From Hyphomicrobiales bacterium (GTDB taxonomy: Bacteria > Pseudomonadota > Alphaproteobacteria > Rhizobiales > Beijerinckiaceae), in NCBI GenBank assembly GCA_947374125.1, contig CANCAR010000065.1, positions 1-12,508 of the forward strand: DNA of 12,508 nucleotides, written 5' to 3'. The position numbers and the translations under genes were made by a program. Under the pieces are notes generated by a model. That model saw only the letters and a list, made by a program, of their open reading frames with translations. It was not told where the DNA came from and ran no database searches. Positions 1 through 8,174 of this stretch are shown here, piece after piece; within the stretch, counting starts at the first letter, position 1; each line of letters begins with the position of its first letter.

Positions 1-13
1 GAGTTGAATTAGA

Positions 14-670
14 ATGCCAGAAGTCATTTTCACGGGTCCAGCAGGTCGGATTGAGGGGCGCTATAACCAGTCGAAAACAAAAGGCGCACCGATTGCGATC
101 ATTCTTCATCCCCACCCGCAATTCGGCGGCACGATGAATAATCCGCTGGTTTATGCCCTCTATTACTCGTTTTTGGAGCGTGGCTTCTCCACCCTTCGGT
201 TTAATTTTAGAGGTGTTGGCCGCAGCCAAGGCGCTTTTGACCATGGCTCGGGCGAACTCTCTGACGCCGCTTCTGCGCTTGATTGGGCGCAGGCGATTAA
301 CCCCGATGCGCGCGCGTGCTGGATTACCGGCATTTCGTTTGGCGCATGGATTGGCATGCAACTCTTGATGCGTCGGCCTGAGATCGAGGGTTTTATCTCG
401 ATTGCCGCTCCGGCCAACCGGTTTGATTTTTCATTCCTTGCGCCCTGCCCTTCCTCGGGCCTCTTCGTCCACGGCACGCAAGATCGCGTTGCACCATCTA
501 AAGAAGTGATCCCGATCATCGAGAAGGTGAAAACACAAAAAGGTATTCAGCTCGAACATCAGATGGTGGATGGCGCAAACCACTTCTTCGAAAATAAGGT
601 CGATGAATTGATGACGGTTGTGGACACCTATCTAGACAAGCGCTTAGGACCAAAAGAAACCACCCGCTAA
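14..670 (+). CDS. Small alpha/beta hydrolase (COG2945-like)
   Basis: This 218-residue protein is a probable cytoplasmic serine hydrolase of the alpha/beta fold; its substrate is unknown. The sequence shows an early HPHPQFGGTMNN segment (residues 32-43, oxyanion-hole region), an FNFRGVGRSQG strand-turn (63-73), the nucleophile elbow GISFG with Ser108, a likely acid in HGTQDRVAP (Asp157), and the catalytic histidine in GANHFF (His190). The Ser-Asp-His order and the length fit the compact COG2945 family of about 210-220 residues, which lacks a large lid domain. No signal peptide is visible. Only 13 bases precede the ATG and they contain no strong ribosome-binding site, so the upstream context and the exact start are less certain than the family call. 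The next gene follows after 30 bases on the same strand, so the two are probably co-transcribed. A thioesterase or carboxylesterase activity is possible but not shown. Confidence 0.85.
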   Translation: MPEVIFTGPAGRIEGRYNQSKTKGAPIAIILHPHPQFGGTMNNPLVYALYYSFLERGFSTLRFNFRGVGRSQGAFDHGSGELSDAASALDWAQAINPDARACWITGISFGAWIGMQLLMRRPEIEGFISIAAPANRFDFSFLAPCPSSGLFVHGTQDRVAPSKEVIPIIEKVKTQKGIQLEHQMVDGANHFFENKVDELMTVVDTYLDKRLGPKETTR

Positions 671-700
671 TTCCAATTCAAGACCGCAAGGGGCACGATA

Positions 701-982
701 ATGACAAAGGCAATCTGGAACGGCACGACCATTGCCCAAACCGATCAAGCCATTGAGGTCGAGGGAAATCAATATTTCCCGGCCGATTCGGTCGACATGA
801 AATTTTTGCAGCCGAGTCAAAAAAAGAGCACCTGCCATTGGAAGGGCGAGGCGAGCTATTTCGATCTCGTCGTCGATGGTGAAGTAAACAAGGATGCTGT
901 TTGGTCCTATCCAGCCCCCAAAGAGGCCGCCAAAAAGATCACCGGCTATCTCGCCTTTTGGAAGGGCGTACAGATCAGCTAA
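701..982 (+). CDS. DUF427 domain protein
   Basis: This 93-residue protein matches the DUF427 family (PF04248) along its whole length. It has WNG..IA near the start, an EGN.YFP segment (about residues 22-27), the CHWKGEASYFDL core (about 45-56), a central DAVWSYPAPKEAA motif, and a closing ITGYLAFWKGV. The family is a small single-domain beta-rich fold; its biochemical role is not established, so no function is assigned. A good Shine-Dalgarno sequence, AAGGGG at 688-693, lies 7 bases before the ATG and fixes the start. The gene lies 30 bases downstream of the hydrolase and ends just ahead of the bidirectional terminator at 1022-1058, so it is probably the last gene of this transcript. Confidence 0.85.
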   Translation: MTKAIWNGTTIAQTDQAIEVEGNQYFPADSVDMKFLQPSQKKSTCHWKGEASYFDLVVDGEVNKDAVWSYPAPKEAAKKITGYLAFWKGVQIS

Positions 983-1021
983 AACAGGCCGGGCCTCAAT
1001 CACGCGGCTCATCGTCTCATT

Positions 1022-1058
1022 AAAAAAGGCTGCATGGATCGCTCCATGCAGCCTTTTT
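1022..1058. terminator. Bidirectional intrinsic terminator between DUF427 gene and rne
   Basis: A perfect 11-bp stem, GGCTGCATGGA (1028-1038) pairing with TCCATGCAGCC (1043-1053), closes a 4-base TCGC loop. It is preceded by six A and followed by five T, so it is a U-tailed hairpin in both directions. It lies between the stop codons of two converging genes (982 and 1078), exactly where a shared terminator is expected. Confidence 0.92.
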
Positions 1059-1077
1059 CTATATCAAAAAGAATGGT

Positions 1078-3735
1078 TTATACCCCGCCGAGTGATGCTT
1101 TAGCTTTGGCCCACCATCCGCCCTTTTTGGGCTTATTCGGGTCAGCACTCACAACGGGTTCTGTTGTAATCAGTTCAGGCAACGCGGGTTGAACCGCCTC
1201 TGGAGCGGCTGCCTCGACCAGATTTGGTGCGGCTTTAGGGCTAACGGGTTCTACCGTAACAGGCTCAACCACTGCTGCAGCAGCGTCAGCTGCAACCTTA
1301 GGCTTACGCGGAGCACGCGGCTTTTTCACCGCTGCTGCTTTGGCTTTGGGTTCAACGACCGCTTCCGCCTCAGGCACCACGTCAACAACCGGTTCAGCCA
1401 CCGTTTCAAAAGGCCCAATCGCAGCCTCGGCTACGTCTGAACCTTCACCTAGCTCCTCGGAACCGGCAGTCGCGGCTTCGCCTTCTGGACGATCCCTCCG
1501 GCCATTGCGCCGGCCACCGCGCCGACCGCGACGTCTCCGGCCCGCCTCGCCCTCACCATTTGGCTTGTCCGTTACCTCACGCTCGGTAACAATTTCGCCA
1601 TCCTCGCCGATCACATGAGTCCCCGTGAAGGGTACGCCCGAAACAGAGGGTTGCGGCGCATCAAGTGGCATTGGTGCGGCCGATCCATCGCTCGCGCGCG
1701 GCTCAGCGCCCTGACCACCCCGCCGCCGCCTACGACGACGTCTGCGACGCCCGCCCTCGCCCGCTTCGCCTTCACCGCGGGCCTCAGAAGAGCGATCCGA
1801 TACCGAATCATCGTCGCCTTCGCCGGATGCCTCCGTTTCGAAGGTCTCTTCTTCCTCGATCTCGTCCTCAACCTCGTCGATTTCCGGATCCTCAACCGGA
1901 ATGAAGCCAGCAGGATTAACCGGGCGCGCAATCTGCACATCGCCCGGCATCACGATTTCGCCACGCTCGACGCTGAACGGATGGGTGCCTGCAAGAGCAT
2001 CATCGGCCATAACCGTGATGTTAACGAGGAAGGTTTCCTCAAGGCTACGCAAATGCATGCGCTTCTGGTTCAAGACATAAAGCGCAATGTCGCTCCTAGC
2101 CTTTACCGTCACATGATGCGTTGCGCTCTTCAACAGCATCTCTTCAACCGAACGCAGTACGTGCAAGGCCACGGACGGCGTGGCGCGCACCATACCGGCA
2201 CCCGCGCAATGCGGGCAGATCACGGTTGAGCCTTCCAAAACGCCGGTCCTAATCCGTTGACGCGACATTTCCATCAGGCCGAACGGAGAAATCCGCCCAA
2301 CTTGAATACGCGCGCGGTCGTTTTTCAACGCATCTTTAAGACGCCGCTCAACCGCGCGATTGTTCCGGTTCTCCTCCATGTCGATAAAATCGATCACGAT
2401 CAGACCGGCCAAATCTCTGAGCCTTAATTGGCGAGCCACTTCATCAGCGGCTTCCAGATTGGTGCGTGCCGCCGTATCCTCGATATTGTGCTCACGCGTC
2501 GAGCGGCCCGAGTTCACGTCAATCGCAACCAAAGCCTCGGTCTGGTTGATGACGATATAGCCACCCGATTTGAGCGTCACTTGCGACGAGAACATCGCGT
2601 CAAGCTGCGCCTCGACACCAAATTTCGCGAAAATCGGCGTCGTCTCGCGGTAAGGCTTCACATTTTTTGCATGGCTCGGCATGAGCATCCGCATGAAGTC
2701 CTTGGCGTCCTTATAGGACTCTTCGCCTGCGACAATAACTTCGTCGATGTCCTTGTTATAAAGGTCGCGGATCGCGCGTTTAACGAGCGAGCCTTCCTCA
2801 TAAACCAGCATCGGCGCGGTGGATTGCAGCGTAGTCTCACGCACGGTTTCCCAAGCGCGCATCAAATATTCAAAATCGCGTTTGATTTCGGGCTTGGTCC
2901 GCGCGGCACCGGCGGTGCGCAGGATAACCCCCATCCCATCCGGAACCTCAAGCTCCTGCGCGATGGTCTTTAGCCGCTTACGGTCCGCAATATTGGTAAT
3001 CTTGCGGGAAATGCCGCCACCGCGCCCCGTATTCGGCATCAACACCGAATAGCGGCCTGCAAGTGACAGATAGGTGGTCAATGCCGCGCCCTTATTGCCA
3101 CGCTCTTCCTTGACGACCTGTACCAAAAGAATTTGGCGACGTTTGATAACTTCCTGAATTTTATATTGCTTGCGAGACTGGCGCGGCCGTTCAAGCACAT
3201 CGTCCAGCGCATCCCCGCCGCCCATATGCTCAACCGTTTGATCGTCGTCGGAGCCAACTTCTACGGGGCCTTCACCGCCTTCGTTCGTTGATTCGATCTC
3301 AGTGGATGCCTCATCCGAACCTTCATCCGCCTCAGCGCTTACCGTTTCCGATAAAGCAGCTTCCTTCGCTCTACCGCGACCGCGACCCTTAGCGGGTTTA
3401 GCCGGTTTGGCGGGCTTATCGTCATCGCCAAAATCGGCATCACGATCCGCGCGCAAATCCTCGGCCAACAGCGCCTCGCGATCTGCAACCGGAATTTGAT
3501 AATAATCGGGATGAATTTCGCTAAAAGCTAAAAATCCGTGCCGGTTTCCGCCGTATTCGACGAAAGCCGCTTGAAGCGAGGGCTCCACGCGGGTGACTTT
3601 TGCAAGATAAATATTGCCCCGAAGTTGTTTTCTATTCGCCGCCTCAAAATCGAATTCTTCGACGCGGTTACCTCTGACGACGACGACCCGGGTTTCTTCC
3701 GGATGCGACGCATCGATCAGCATTTTGTTGGCCAT
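1078..3735 (-). CDS. rne: Ribonuclease E/G (RNase E), degradosome endonuclease
   Basis: RNase E cleaves single-stranded AU-rich RNA, initiates mRNA decay, matures rRNA and tRNA, and scaffolds the degradosome. The start used here is the ATG at 3735 (MANKMLIDASHPEETRV), 885 residues, because it matches the family N-terminus and GAGAGAG lies about 4 bases upstream; the frame is open 33 bases further. The S1 domain begins at RGNIYLAKVTRVEPSLQAAF (about 39-58). It is interrupted by about 95 acidic and Lys/Ala-Pro-rich residues and resumes at VQVVKEERGNKGAALTTYLS (about 206-225). Catalytic aspartates lie in VAIDVNSGRS (Asp406) and GLIVIDFIDM (Asp449). The zinc-link CPHC (Cys507, Cys510) supports tetramer formation. 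The non-catalytic C-terminal third is low-complexity, with an arginine run (RRRRRRRRRRGG) likely to bind RNA, and ends in KKGGWWAKAKASLGGV. Long length and the C-terminal arm distinguish it from RNase G. It is divergent from amiC and has a long structured leader. Confidence 0.96.
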   Translation of the reverse strand: MANKMLIDASHPEETRVVVVRGNRVEEFDFEAANRKQLRGNIYLAKVTRVEPSLQAAFVEYGGNRHGFLAFSEIHPDYYQIPVADREALLAEDLRADRDADFGDDDKPAKPAKPAKGRGRGRAKEAALSETVSAEADEGSDEASTEIESTNEGGEGPVEVGSDDDQTVEHMGGGDALDDVLERPRQSRKQYKIQEVIKRRQILLVQVVKEERGNKGAALTTYLSLAGRYSVLMPNTGRGGGISRKITNIADRKRLKTIAQELEVPDGMGVILRTAGAARTKPEIKRDFEYLMRAWETVRETTLQSTAPMLVYEEGSLVKRAIRDLYNKDIDEVIVAGEESYKDAKDFMRMLMPSHAKNVKPYRETTPIFAKFGVEAQLDAMFSSQVTLKSGGYIVINQTEALVAIDVNSGRSTREHNIEDTAARTNLEAADEVARQLRLRDLAGLIVIDFIDMEENRNNRAVERRLKDALKNDRARIQVGRISPFGLMEMSRQRIRTGVLEGSTVICPHCAGAGMVRATPSVALHVLRSVEEMLLKSATHHVTVKARSDIALYVLNQKRMHLRSLEETFLVNITVMADDALAGTHPFSVERGEIVMPGDVQIARPVNPAGFIPVEDPEIDEVEDEIEEEETFETEASGEGDDDSVSDRSSEARGEGEAGEGGRRRRRRRRRRGGQGAEPRASDGSAAPMPLDAPQPSVSGVPFTGTHVIGEDGEIVTEREVTDKPNGEGEAGRRRRGRRGGRRNGRRDRPEGEAATAGSEELGEGSDVAEAAIGPFETVAEPVVDVVPEAEAVVEPKAKAAAVKKPRAPRKPKVAADAAAAVVEPVTVEPVSPKAAPNLVEAAAPEAVQPALPELITTEPVVSADPNKPKKGGWWAKAKASLGGV

Positions 3736-4064
3736 GAGTCTCTCTCGATGGCACCGGCTCTTGATCAATCAAAACCCTTCTATCCGAAACCGAGCCCTGC
3801 CGCACATCGCGTGCAGCATCGCTCCGGATCAAGGAAAGGGTTGGGATAGATGGCAAAGCGGCGCCCAGTTGACGCCCGCAGCGGGCGAAGGGTTGACACG
3901 CTATACGAGGGGAACGGGCCAGATTGGACCACCGAACGGCACGCGGTTGCAAAGGAGCAACCCCTTTCGTGCCATCATCGTGGTACCGGTAAGCCTGGCT
4001 CACGTCACACACCTCATCTGAACTGGCCGACGATGAAGCAAAAGGGACCATGTCCCAGTGGCCA
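3736..4064 (-). promoter_or_regulatory. Predicted structured 5' leader of rne with five hairpins
   Basis: Read on the minus strand, about 330 nt upstream of rne contain successive stem-loops. They are GGGAC-ATG-GTCCC (plus-strand 4044-4056, followed by TTTT), GTGAG-CCAGG-CTTAC (3989-4003), a two-storey hairpin with outer stem GGCACG/CGTGCC and inner stem GGTTGC/GCAACC (3938-3973), CGCCCGC-T-GCGGGCG (3873-3887), and GCAC-GCGAT-GTGC (within 3797-3816). A weak promoter candidate has its -10 TAAAAT at 4071-4076, which sets the leader boundary used here. No coding sequence in the interval is convincing. In E. coli the rne leader is about 360 nt, is structured and lets RNase E control its own mRNA; a similar role here is inference. 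The stems are visible in the sequence, but the transcript start is not proven. Confidence 0.5.
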
Positions 4065-4383
4065 CGCGGCATTTTATTCAAAAGAACGGCAGAAACTGAA
4101 CCCTCACCGCCGCTCATGCATAAAGTCCGGTGAATCGACGCGCCGGATCAAAAATCCAAAATCCCCCTACAGACGAGAGGAACGCGCCGATCGGTCTTGA
4201 CGACCCAAACGGTAAATGCACGCTTCTAGATAGTGCGCCAACGCCTGCTTTGGCAAGGGCTTTGCCAATTTATGGTTGCATAAAGTCGTCCCACAATAGT
4301 CATAGCTTTAAATTATTCCTCAAAGGCCGACTTGCGAGAGCCTACCTAACGTGAGAATCCATCGCTGAAAAGGGTGCCAAGCA
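4065..4383. other. Non-coding divergent region upstream of amiC
   Basis: These 319 bases separate the predicted rne promoter from amiC. I see no convincing gene; the short open frames here have no ribosome-binding site or recognisable motif. It holds the inverted repeat at 4250-4268, an 11-base direct repeat TGCATAAAGTC (4117-4127 and 4277-4287), and an AT-rich stretch at 4301-4320. The amiC promoter is probably in the last 120 bases. A TTGCAT (4276-4281) has no convincing -10 partner at 17 bases, so I do not call a precise promoter. Confidence 0.5.
4250..4268. repeat. Perfect inverted repeat upstream of amiC
   Basis: TTGGCAA (4250-4256) and TTGCCAA (4262-4268) form a perfect 7-bp dyad around a 5-base GGGCT centre. 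It lies 116 bases upstream of the amiC start and just before the AT-rich part of the intergenic region. A symmetric dyad of this size and position could be an operator for a dimeric regulator. It could also form an RNA hairpin, but there is no T-run, so it does not look like a terminator. No regulator can be named. Confidence 0.5.
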
Positions 4384-5604
4384 ATGAACCGATTCGGTAA
4401 TTTTAAGGCTTCCATGCTGGTTGCCTATTCCTTTATAGGTTTGTCGTGTGCGAGCGCCGCGCCGGTCATCGCCGATGTGCAAATCGCGCCGGGAGCCACG
4501 TCGACCCGCATTAAATTGATCGCGTCTGAATCCGTTTCGCTTAAGGCCTTTGTCCTCTCCAATCCTGATCGGTTGATTGTTGAGGGACCAGATATCAATT
4601 TTCAACTCCCGCCCGAAAGCGGAAGCATGGCGGAAGGGCCAATCGCTTCCTATCGCTATGGGTCGGTTTCGCCCGAACGGAGCCGAATCGTTTTTGATCT
4701 CGCAAAGCCTGTGTTACCCGGCGATATCGTCACCACGCCATCGGCGGGCGGCGGTGCCTATTCAATTGCGCTTTATTTGACAAATTCAGATCGGAAAAGC
4801 TTTGAAAAAGCAGCAAGTGCAACTGCGGAGGCAATGTTAAAGCTGGACGCAGGCTCGGCACAAACATCCGGCCCCCTAGTCGATACACGCCCTCTGATCG
4901 TCATCGATCCCGGCCATGGTGGTAATGACCTTGGTGCCACAAGCCCGAACGGCCTTTTTGAAAAGGATATCGTCTTGGCCTTCGCCTTGGCACTTGCCAA
5001 AAAAATCGAGGCGCAAGGGCTTTGCCGGGTGGCGCTTACACGCGATCAAGACATCTTCATTCCGCTTGATGATCGGGTTAAATTCGCGCGACAACGCGGT
5101 GCAGCGGTTTTCCTCTCAATTCATGGCGACACGATCACGGCTAGCAACGAGATTAGGGGAGCAACCGTCTATATTGGCGACGATAAATCATCCGATGCCG
5201 ATGCCGCGAGGGTGGCAGAATACGAAAACAAATCGGATTCGGTTGGCGGTGTCGTCAGCCAACCAACCGATTCAACGATCGCCGATATTTTGGGCGACCT
5301 GACGCATCGCGAAACCCGCATTCGCTCTTCCCTTCTTGCCCGAGAAATTGTCACCCGTATCGCCGATACGACCCATCTCAACCATAATCCGCTTCGTGCA
5401 GCCGGGTTCCGCGTGTTGCGCGCCTTCGATATCCCCGCGGCACTGATCGAAATTGGATATATGTCGAGCAAGTCCGACCTTGATCAGTTTACCTCCCCGC
5501 AATGGACGGATCGCATGGCCAATCGGATTTCAGATGCCCTGTATGACTTTCTGCTGCCATCGAGAAACGGCGGCACCTTGGCACAGGATACGGGTCAGCC
5601 CTGA
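4384..5604 (+). CDS. amiC: N-acetylmuramoyl-L-alanine amidase with AMIN domain
   Basis: This 406-residue periplasmic zinc amidase cleaves the bond between N-acetylmuramic acid and L-alanine in peptidoglycan; family members split septal wall during daughter-cell separation. An N-terminal signal sequence ends near SCASAA (about residue 26). An AMIN localisation domain follows (about 28-130), then a short linker, then the Amidase_3 catalytic domain (about 169-392). Expected zinc ligands and catalytic residues are present: His178 in IDPGHGG, Glu193, His247 in SIHGDT, and Glu356 in ALIEIGYMS. The start is supported by the signal peptide directly after the ATG and by AAAAGGG at 4368-4374. A variable insert (about 265-312), rich in Asp and Ser, sits between the third ligand and the last helices. 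It corresponds in place to the segment that in E. coli-type septal amidases blocks the active site until an EnvC/NlpD-type activator binds; this role is inferred. PBP1A follows 119 bases downstream. Confidence 0.93.
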   Translation: MNRFGNFKASMLVAYSFIGLSCASAAPVIADVQIAPGATSTRIKLIASESVSLKAFVLSNPDRLIVEGPDINFQLPPESGSMAEGPIASYRYGSVSPERSRIVFDLAKPVLPGDIVTTPSAGGGAYSIALYLTNSDRKSFEKAASATAEAMLKLDAGSAQTSGPLVDTRPLIVIDPGHGGNDLGATSPNGLFEKDIVLAFALALAKKIEAQGLCRVALTRDQDIFIPLDDRVKFARQRGAAVFLSIHGDTITASNEIRGATVYIGDDKSSDADAARVAEYENKSDSVGGVVSQPTDSTIADILGDLTHRETRIRSSLLAREIVTRIADTTHLNHNPLRAAGFRVLRAFDIPAALIEIGYMSSKSDLDQFTSPQWTDRMANRISDALYDFLLPSRNGGTLAQDTGQP

Positions 5605-5723
5605 TTTTTGCCACATTCCAACGTCATCACATGGCACCGTTTGAAATTGTCGGCTGAACCGACTAGATGAAGAACGAATTGGCTTTCCTGTGGCCTGCTT
5701 AATTTTGGAATTGTCTCTTTTTC

Positions 5724-8135
5724 ATGCGCTATCTCCTTCGATTTTTTGGCGTTTTGTTCACCGCAGGGGCGATGCTTTTCGTTCTTGGCGCGGCAGGCGC
5801 CGGTGTGGTCATTTGGAAATATTCGCAAGAATTACCCGATTACACCCAGCTTGCCGCCTACCAACCCGCAGTAACCACCCGAGTTCATGCGGGCGATGGC
5901 AGCCTTTTGGCAGAATATTCGAAAGAGCGTCGCCTCTATGTGCCCATCGACACAATGCCGCACCTCGTAAGGGATGCCTTCATTTCGGCCGAGGACAAGA
6001 ATTTTTACCACCATATCGGCGTTGATCCTGAAGGGATTCTTCGGGCGGTCGTCGCCAATCTCTCGCGCGGCCGCAAGCAGGGTGCGTCGACCATTACGCA
6101 GCAGGTCGCGAAAAACTTCCTGCTCTCTTCCGAGCAAACCTTTGACCGCAAAATCAAGGAAATGCTGGTCGCACTTAAAATCGAGACCGCCTATTCGAAA
6201 GAACGCATTCTGGAGCTTTATCTCAATGAGATTTATCTCGGTCTTGGCAATTACGGGGTAGCCGCCGCGTCGCTGAATTATTTCGGCAAATCGGTCAATG
6301 AACTTTCCCTCACAGAAGCCGCCTATTTGGCTGCCCTGCCAAAGGGTCCCAATAATTATCATCCCTTCCGTCGCACGCAGGCTGCAATTGATCGCCGGAA
6401 CTACGTGATCGATCGAATGGTCGAGAATGGTTACGTTAATAAGCAAGATGGCGCCGTGGCCAAAGCGCAACCTTTAGGGGTCACCTTACGCGCTGTATCG
6501 CCCAATACAATTTCAGCCGGCTTTTTTGCCGAAGAAGTGCGCCGTGAATTGTTTGACCGGTATGGCGAGAAATCACTCTACGAAGGTGGCCTCTCTGTCC
6601 GGACCACGCTTGACCCGAAGCTTCAGCAATTCGCGCGACAAACGCTTGCCGATGGGTTGGTTCGCTTTGACGAGGCGCGTGACGGTTTTCACGGCGTTGT
6701 CCAAAAAATCGATATCCAGAATACGGAATGGGGCGCTACCCTCGCCGTCGTTCCTTCCGTCAGCGATGTTAAGAATTGGCGAATGGCGGTTGTGCTAGGC
6801 TTTACCGGCGATATCGTCCAGATCGGTCTGCAACCCCGTCATGATGGCAATGGGCAAATTAGCCGAGAGCGCGAAACCGGCGCGCTTGCAGCCGACGGGA
6901 TGAAATGGATCAAGAAGCCCGCCAAGCAGCTCATGGCACCGGGTGACGTCATCTATGTCGAACCAACCGACAAAGTGGGGCAATTCCGCTTGCGGCAAAT
7001 CCCGGACGTATCCGGGGCTTTGGTTGCCATGGATCCCTATACCGGCCGTGTTTTGGCGATGGTGGGCGGTTTTTCCTTCGATCTGTCGAAGTTTAACCGC
7101 GCGACCCAAGCCCAACGCCAGCCAGGTTCCGCTTTTAAACCCTTCGTCTATGCAGCAGCCATCGATAACGGCTATACGCCGTCCGATTTAATGCTCGACG
7201 CACCGATTGAGATTGATGTGGGTCCGGGTCAGGAAATCTGGAAACCAGAGAATTTCGACAAGCAGTCCCACGGTCTCAGAACGCTGCGCTATGGCATCGA
7301 GCATTCCAAAAACCAGATGACCGTGCGTTTGGCGCAAGATATCGGCATGCCTTTGGTGACCGATTATGCCAAGCGTTTCGGCCTCTATAACAATCTCCTC
7401 CCCGTTCTCGCGATGTCGTTGGGAGCTGGCGAAACAACCGTGCTCAAAGTCACCAACGGCTATTCCATGTTTGTGAATGGCGGCAAGCGGATCACCCCAA
7501 CCTTAATCGACCGCGTTCAAGACCGCTGGGGCAAAACCATCTATCGCCATGACGAGCGTCAATGTGCGGATTGCAAGGCCGAGGCGTGGACCAATCAGCC
7601 AGAGCCAAAGCTCGATGATCCACGCGGGCAGGTGATCGATCCCCTCACCGCCTATCAGGTGACCTCCATTCTTGAAGGCGTGGTGATCCGTGGCACGGGT
7701 GCATCCATTGCCGTTGTTGGTAAACCCCTGGCCGGCAAAACCGGCACCACCAATGACGCAAAAGACCTCTGGTTCGTAGGCTTCTCGCCAGATCTCGCAG
7801 TCGGCGTCTATATGGGATACGACAAGCCGAAATCGCTGGGAAGTCAGGCCCAAGCCTCGCAATTCACGGCCCCGATTTTCCGCGACTTCATGAAGCTCGC
7901 TTTGGCCGATAAGCCCGCCACCCCGTTCCGGGTTCCGCCCGGCATTAAGCTCGTCAACATCGATCCTGAAACGGGTATTCGCGCCGCGCCCGGCGCCAAA
8001 GGCGCGATCATTGAAGCCTATAAGCCGGGCACCGGCCCATCCGAATCGGGCGAAGCGGACGCATTAGGCGCAGGCGGGGTGTTTACACCCACGCCCGAGC
8101 TAGAGAAGGCCATCGGCAATGGCGGGGTTTATTAA
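5724..8135 (+). CDS. mrcA: Bifunctional penicillin-binding protein 1A
   Basis: This 803-residue class A PBP polymerises lipid II into glycan strands and crosslinks peptide stems in the periplasm. It has a short cytoplasmic start, one membrane anchor (about residues 8-31), and a GT51 glycosyltransferase domain (about 60-235). The latter has its catalytic glutamate in ISAEDKNFYHH (Glu90) and the GASTITQQVAKNF motif (120-132). An OB-like insert of about 100 residues (about 330-425) is typical of PBP1A. The transpeptidase domain follows (about 430-720), with SxxK in QPGSAFKPF (Ser469, Lys472), SKN (528-530) and KTG in GKTGTTND (672-674). A CADC pair (Cys614, Cys617) lies in the periplasmic part. 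The tail after about 740 is low-complexity Gly/Ala/Pro. The ATG is directly followed by the anchor; the ribosome-binding site is weak (GGAA about 12 bases upstream). It lies 119 bases after amiC and may share its transcript. It is often also called ponA. Confidence 0.96.
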   Translation: MRYLLRFFGVLFTAGAMLFVLGAAGAGVVIWKYSQELPDYTQLAAYQPAVTTRVHAGDGSLLAEYSKERRLYVPIDTMPHLVRDAFISAEDKNFYHHIGVDPEGILRAVVANLSRGRKQGASTITQQVAKNFLLSSEQTFDRKIKEMLVALKIETAYSKERILELYLNEIYLGLGNYGVAAASLNYFGKSVNELSLTEAAYLAALPKGPNNYHPFRRTQAAIDRRNYVIDRMVENGYVNKQDGAVAKAQPLGVTLRAVSPNTISAGFFAEEVRRELFDRYGEKSLYEGGLSVRTTLDPKLQQFARQTLADGLVRFDEARDGFHGVVQKIDIQNTEWGATLAVVPSVSDVKNWRMAVVLGFTGDIVQIGLQPRHDGNGQISRERETGALAADGMKWIKKPAKQLMAPGDVIYVEPTDKVGQFRLRQIPDVSGALVAMDPYTGRVLAMVGGFSFDLSKFNRATQAQRQPGSAFKPFVYAAAIDNGYTPSDLMLDAPIEIDVGPGQEIWKPENFDKQSHGLRTLRYGIEHSKNQMTVRLAQDIGMPLVTDYAKRFGLYNNLLPVLAMSLGAGETTVLKVTNGYSMFVNGGKRITPTLIDRVQDRWGKTIYRHDERQCADCKAEAWTNQPEPKLDDPRGQVIDPLTAYQVTSILEGVVIRGTGASIAVVGKPLAGKTGTTNDAKDLWFVGFSPDLAVGVYMGYDKPKSLGSQAQASQFTAPIFRDFMKLALADKPATPFRVPPGIKLVNIDPETGIRAAPGAKGAIIEAYKPGTGPSESGEADALGAGGVFTPTPELEKAIGNGGVY

Positions 8136-8174
8136 GACATCGACCCTCTCCCCGCGTCTCCAGCCATTGAAATT

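Noticed and set aside
1615..2229. Long plus-strand frames antisense to rne
   Set aside because: Shadow frames of a gene whose family identity and motifs are unambiguous on the minus strand.
4117..4287. Direct repeat TGCATAAAGTC (two copies, 160 bases apart) as a mobile-element scar or regulator site
   Set aside because: Only 11 bases with no other shared flank; the interior shows no element, so chance is a fair explanation.
3850..4354. Plus-strand open frames of 74-116 codons between rne and amiC
   Set aside because: No ribosome-binding sites, atypical composition, and overlap with the structured rne leader; no family resemblance.
5650..5664. GTCGG-CTGAA-CCGAC hairpin after amiC as a terminator
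   Set aside because: Five-bp stem and no T-run; amiC and PBP1A may be co-transcribed.
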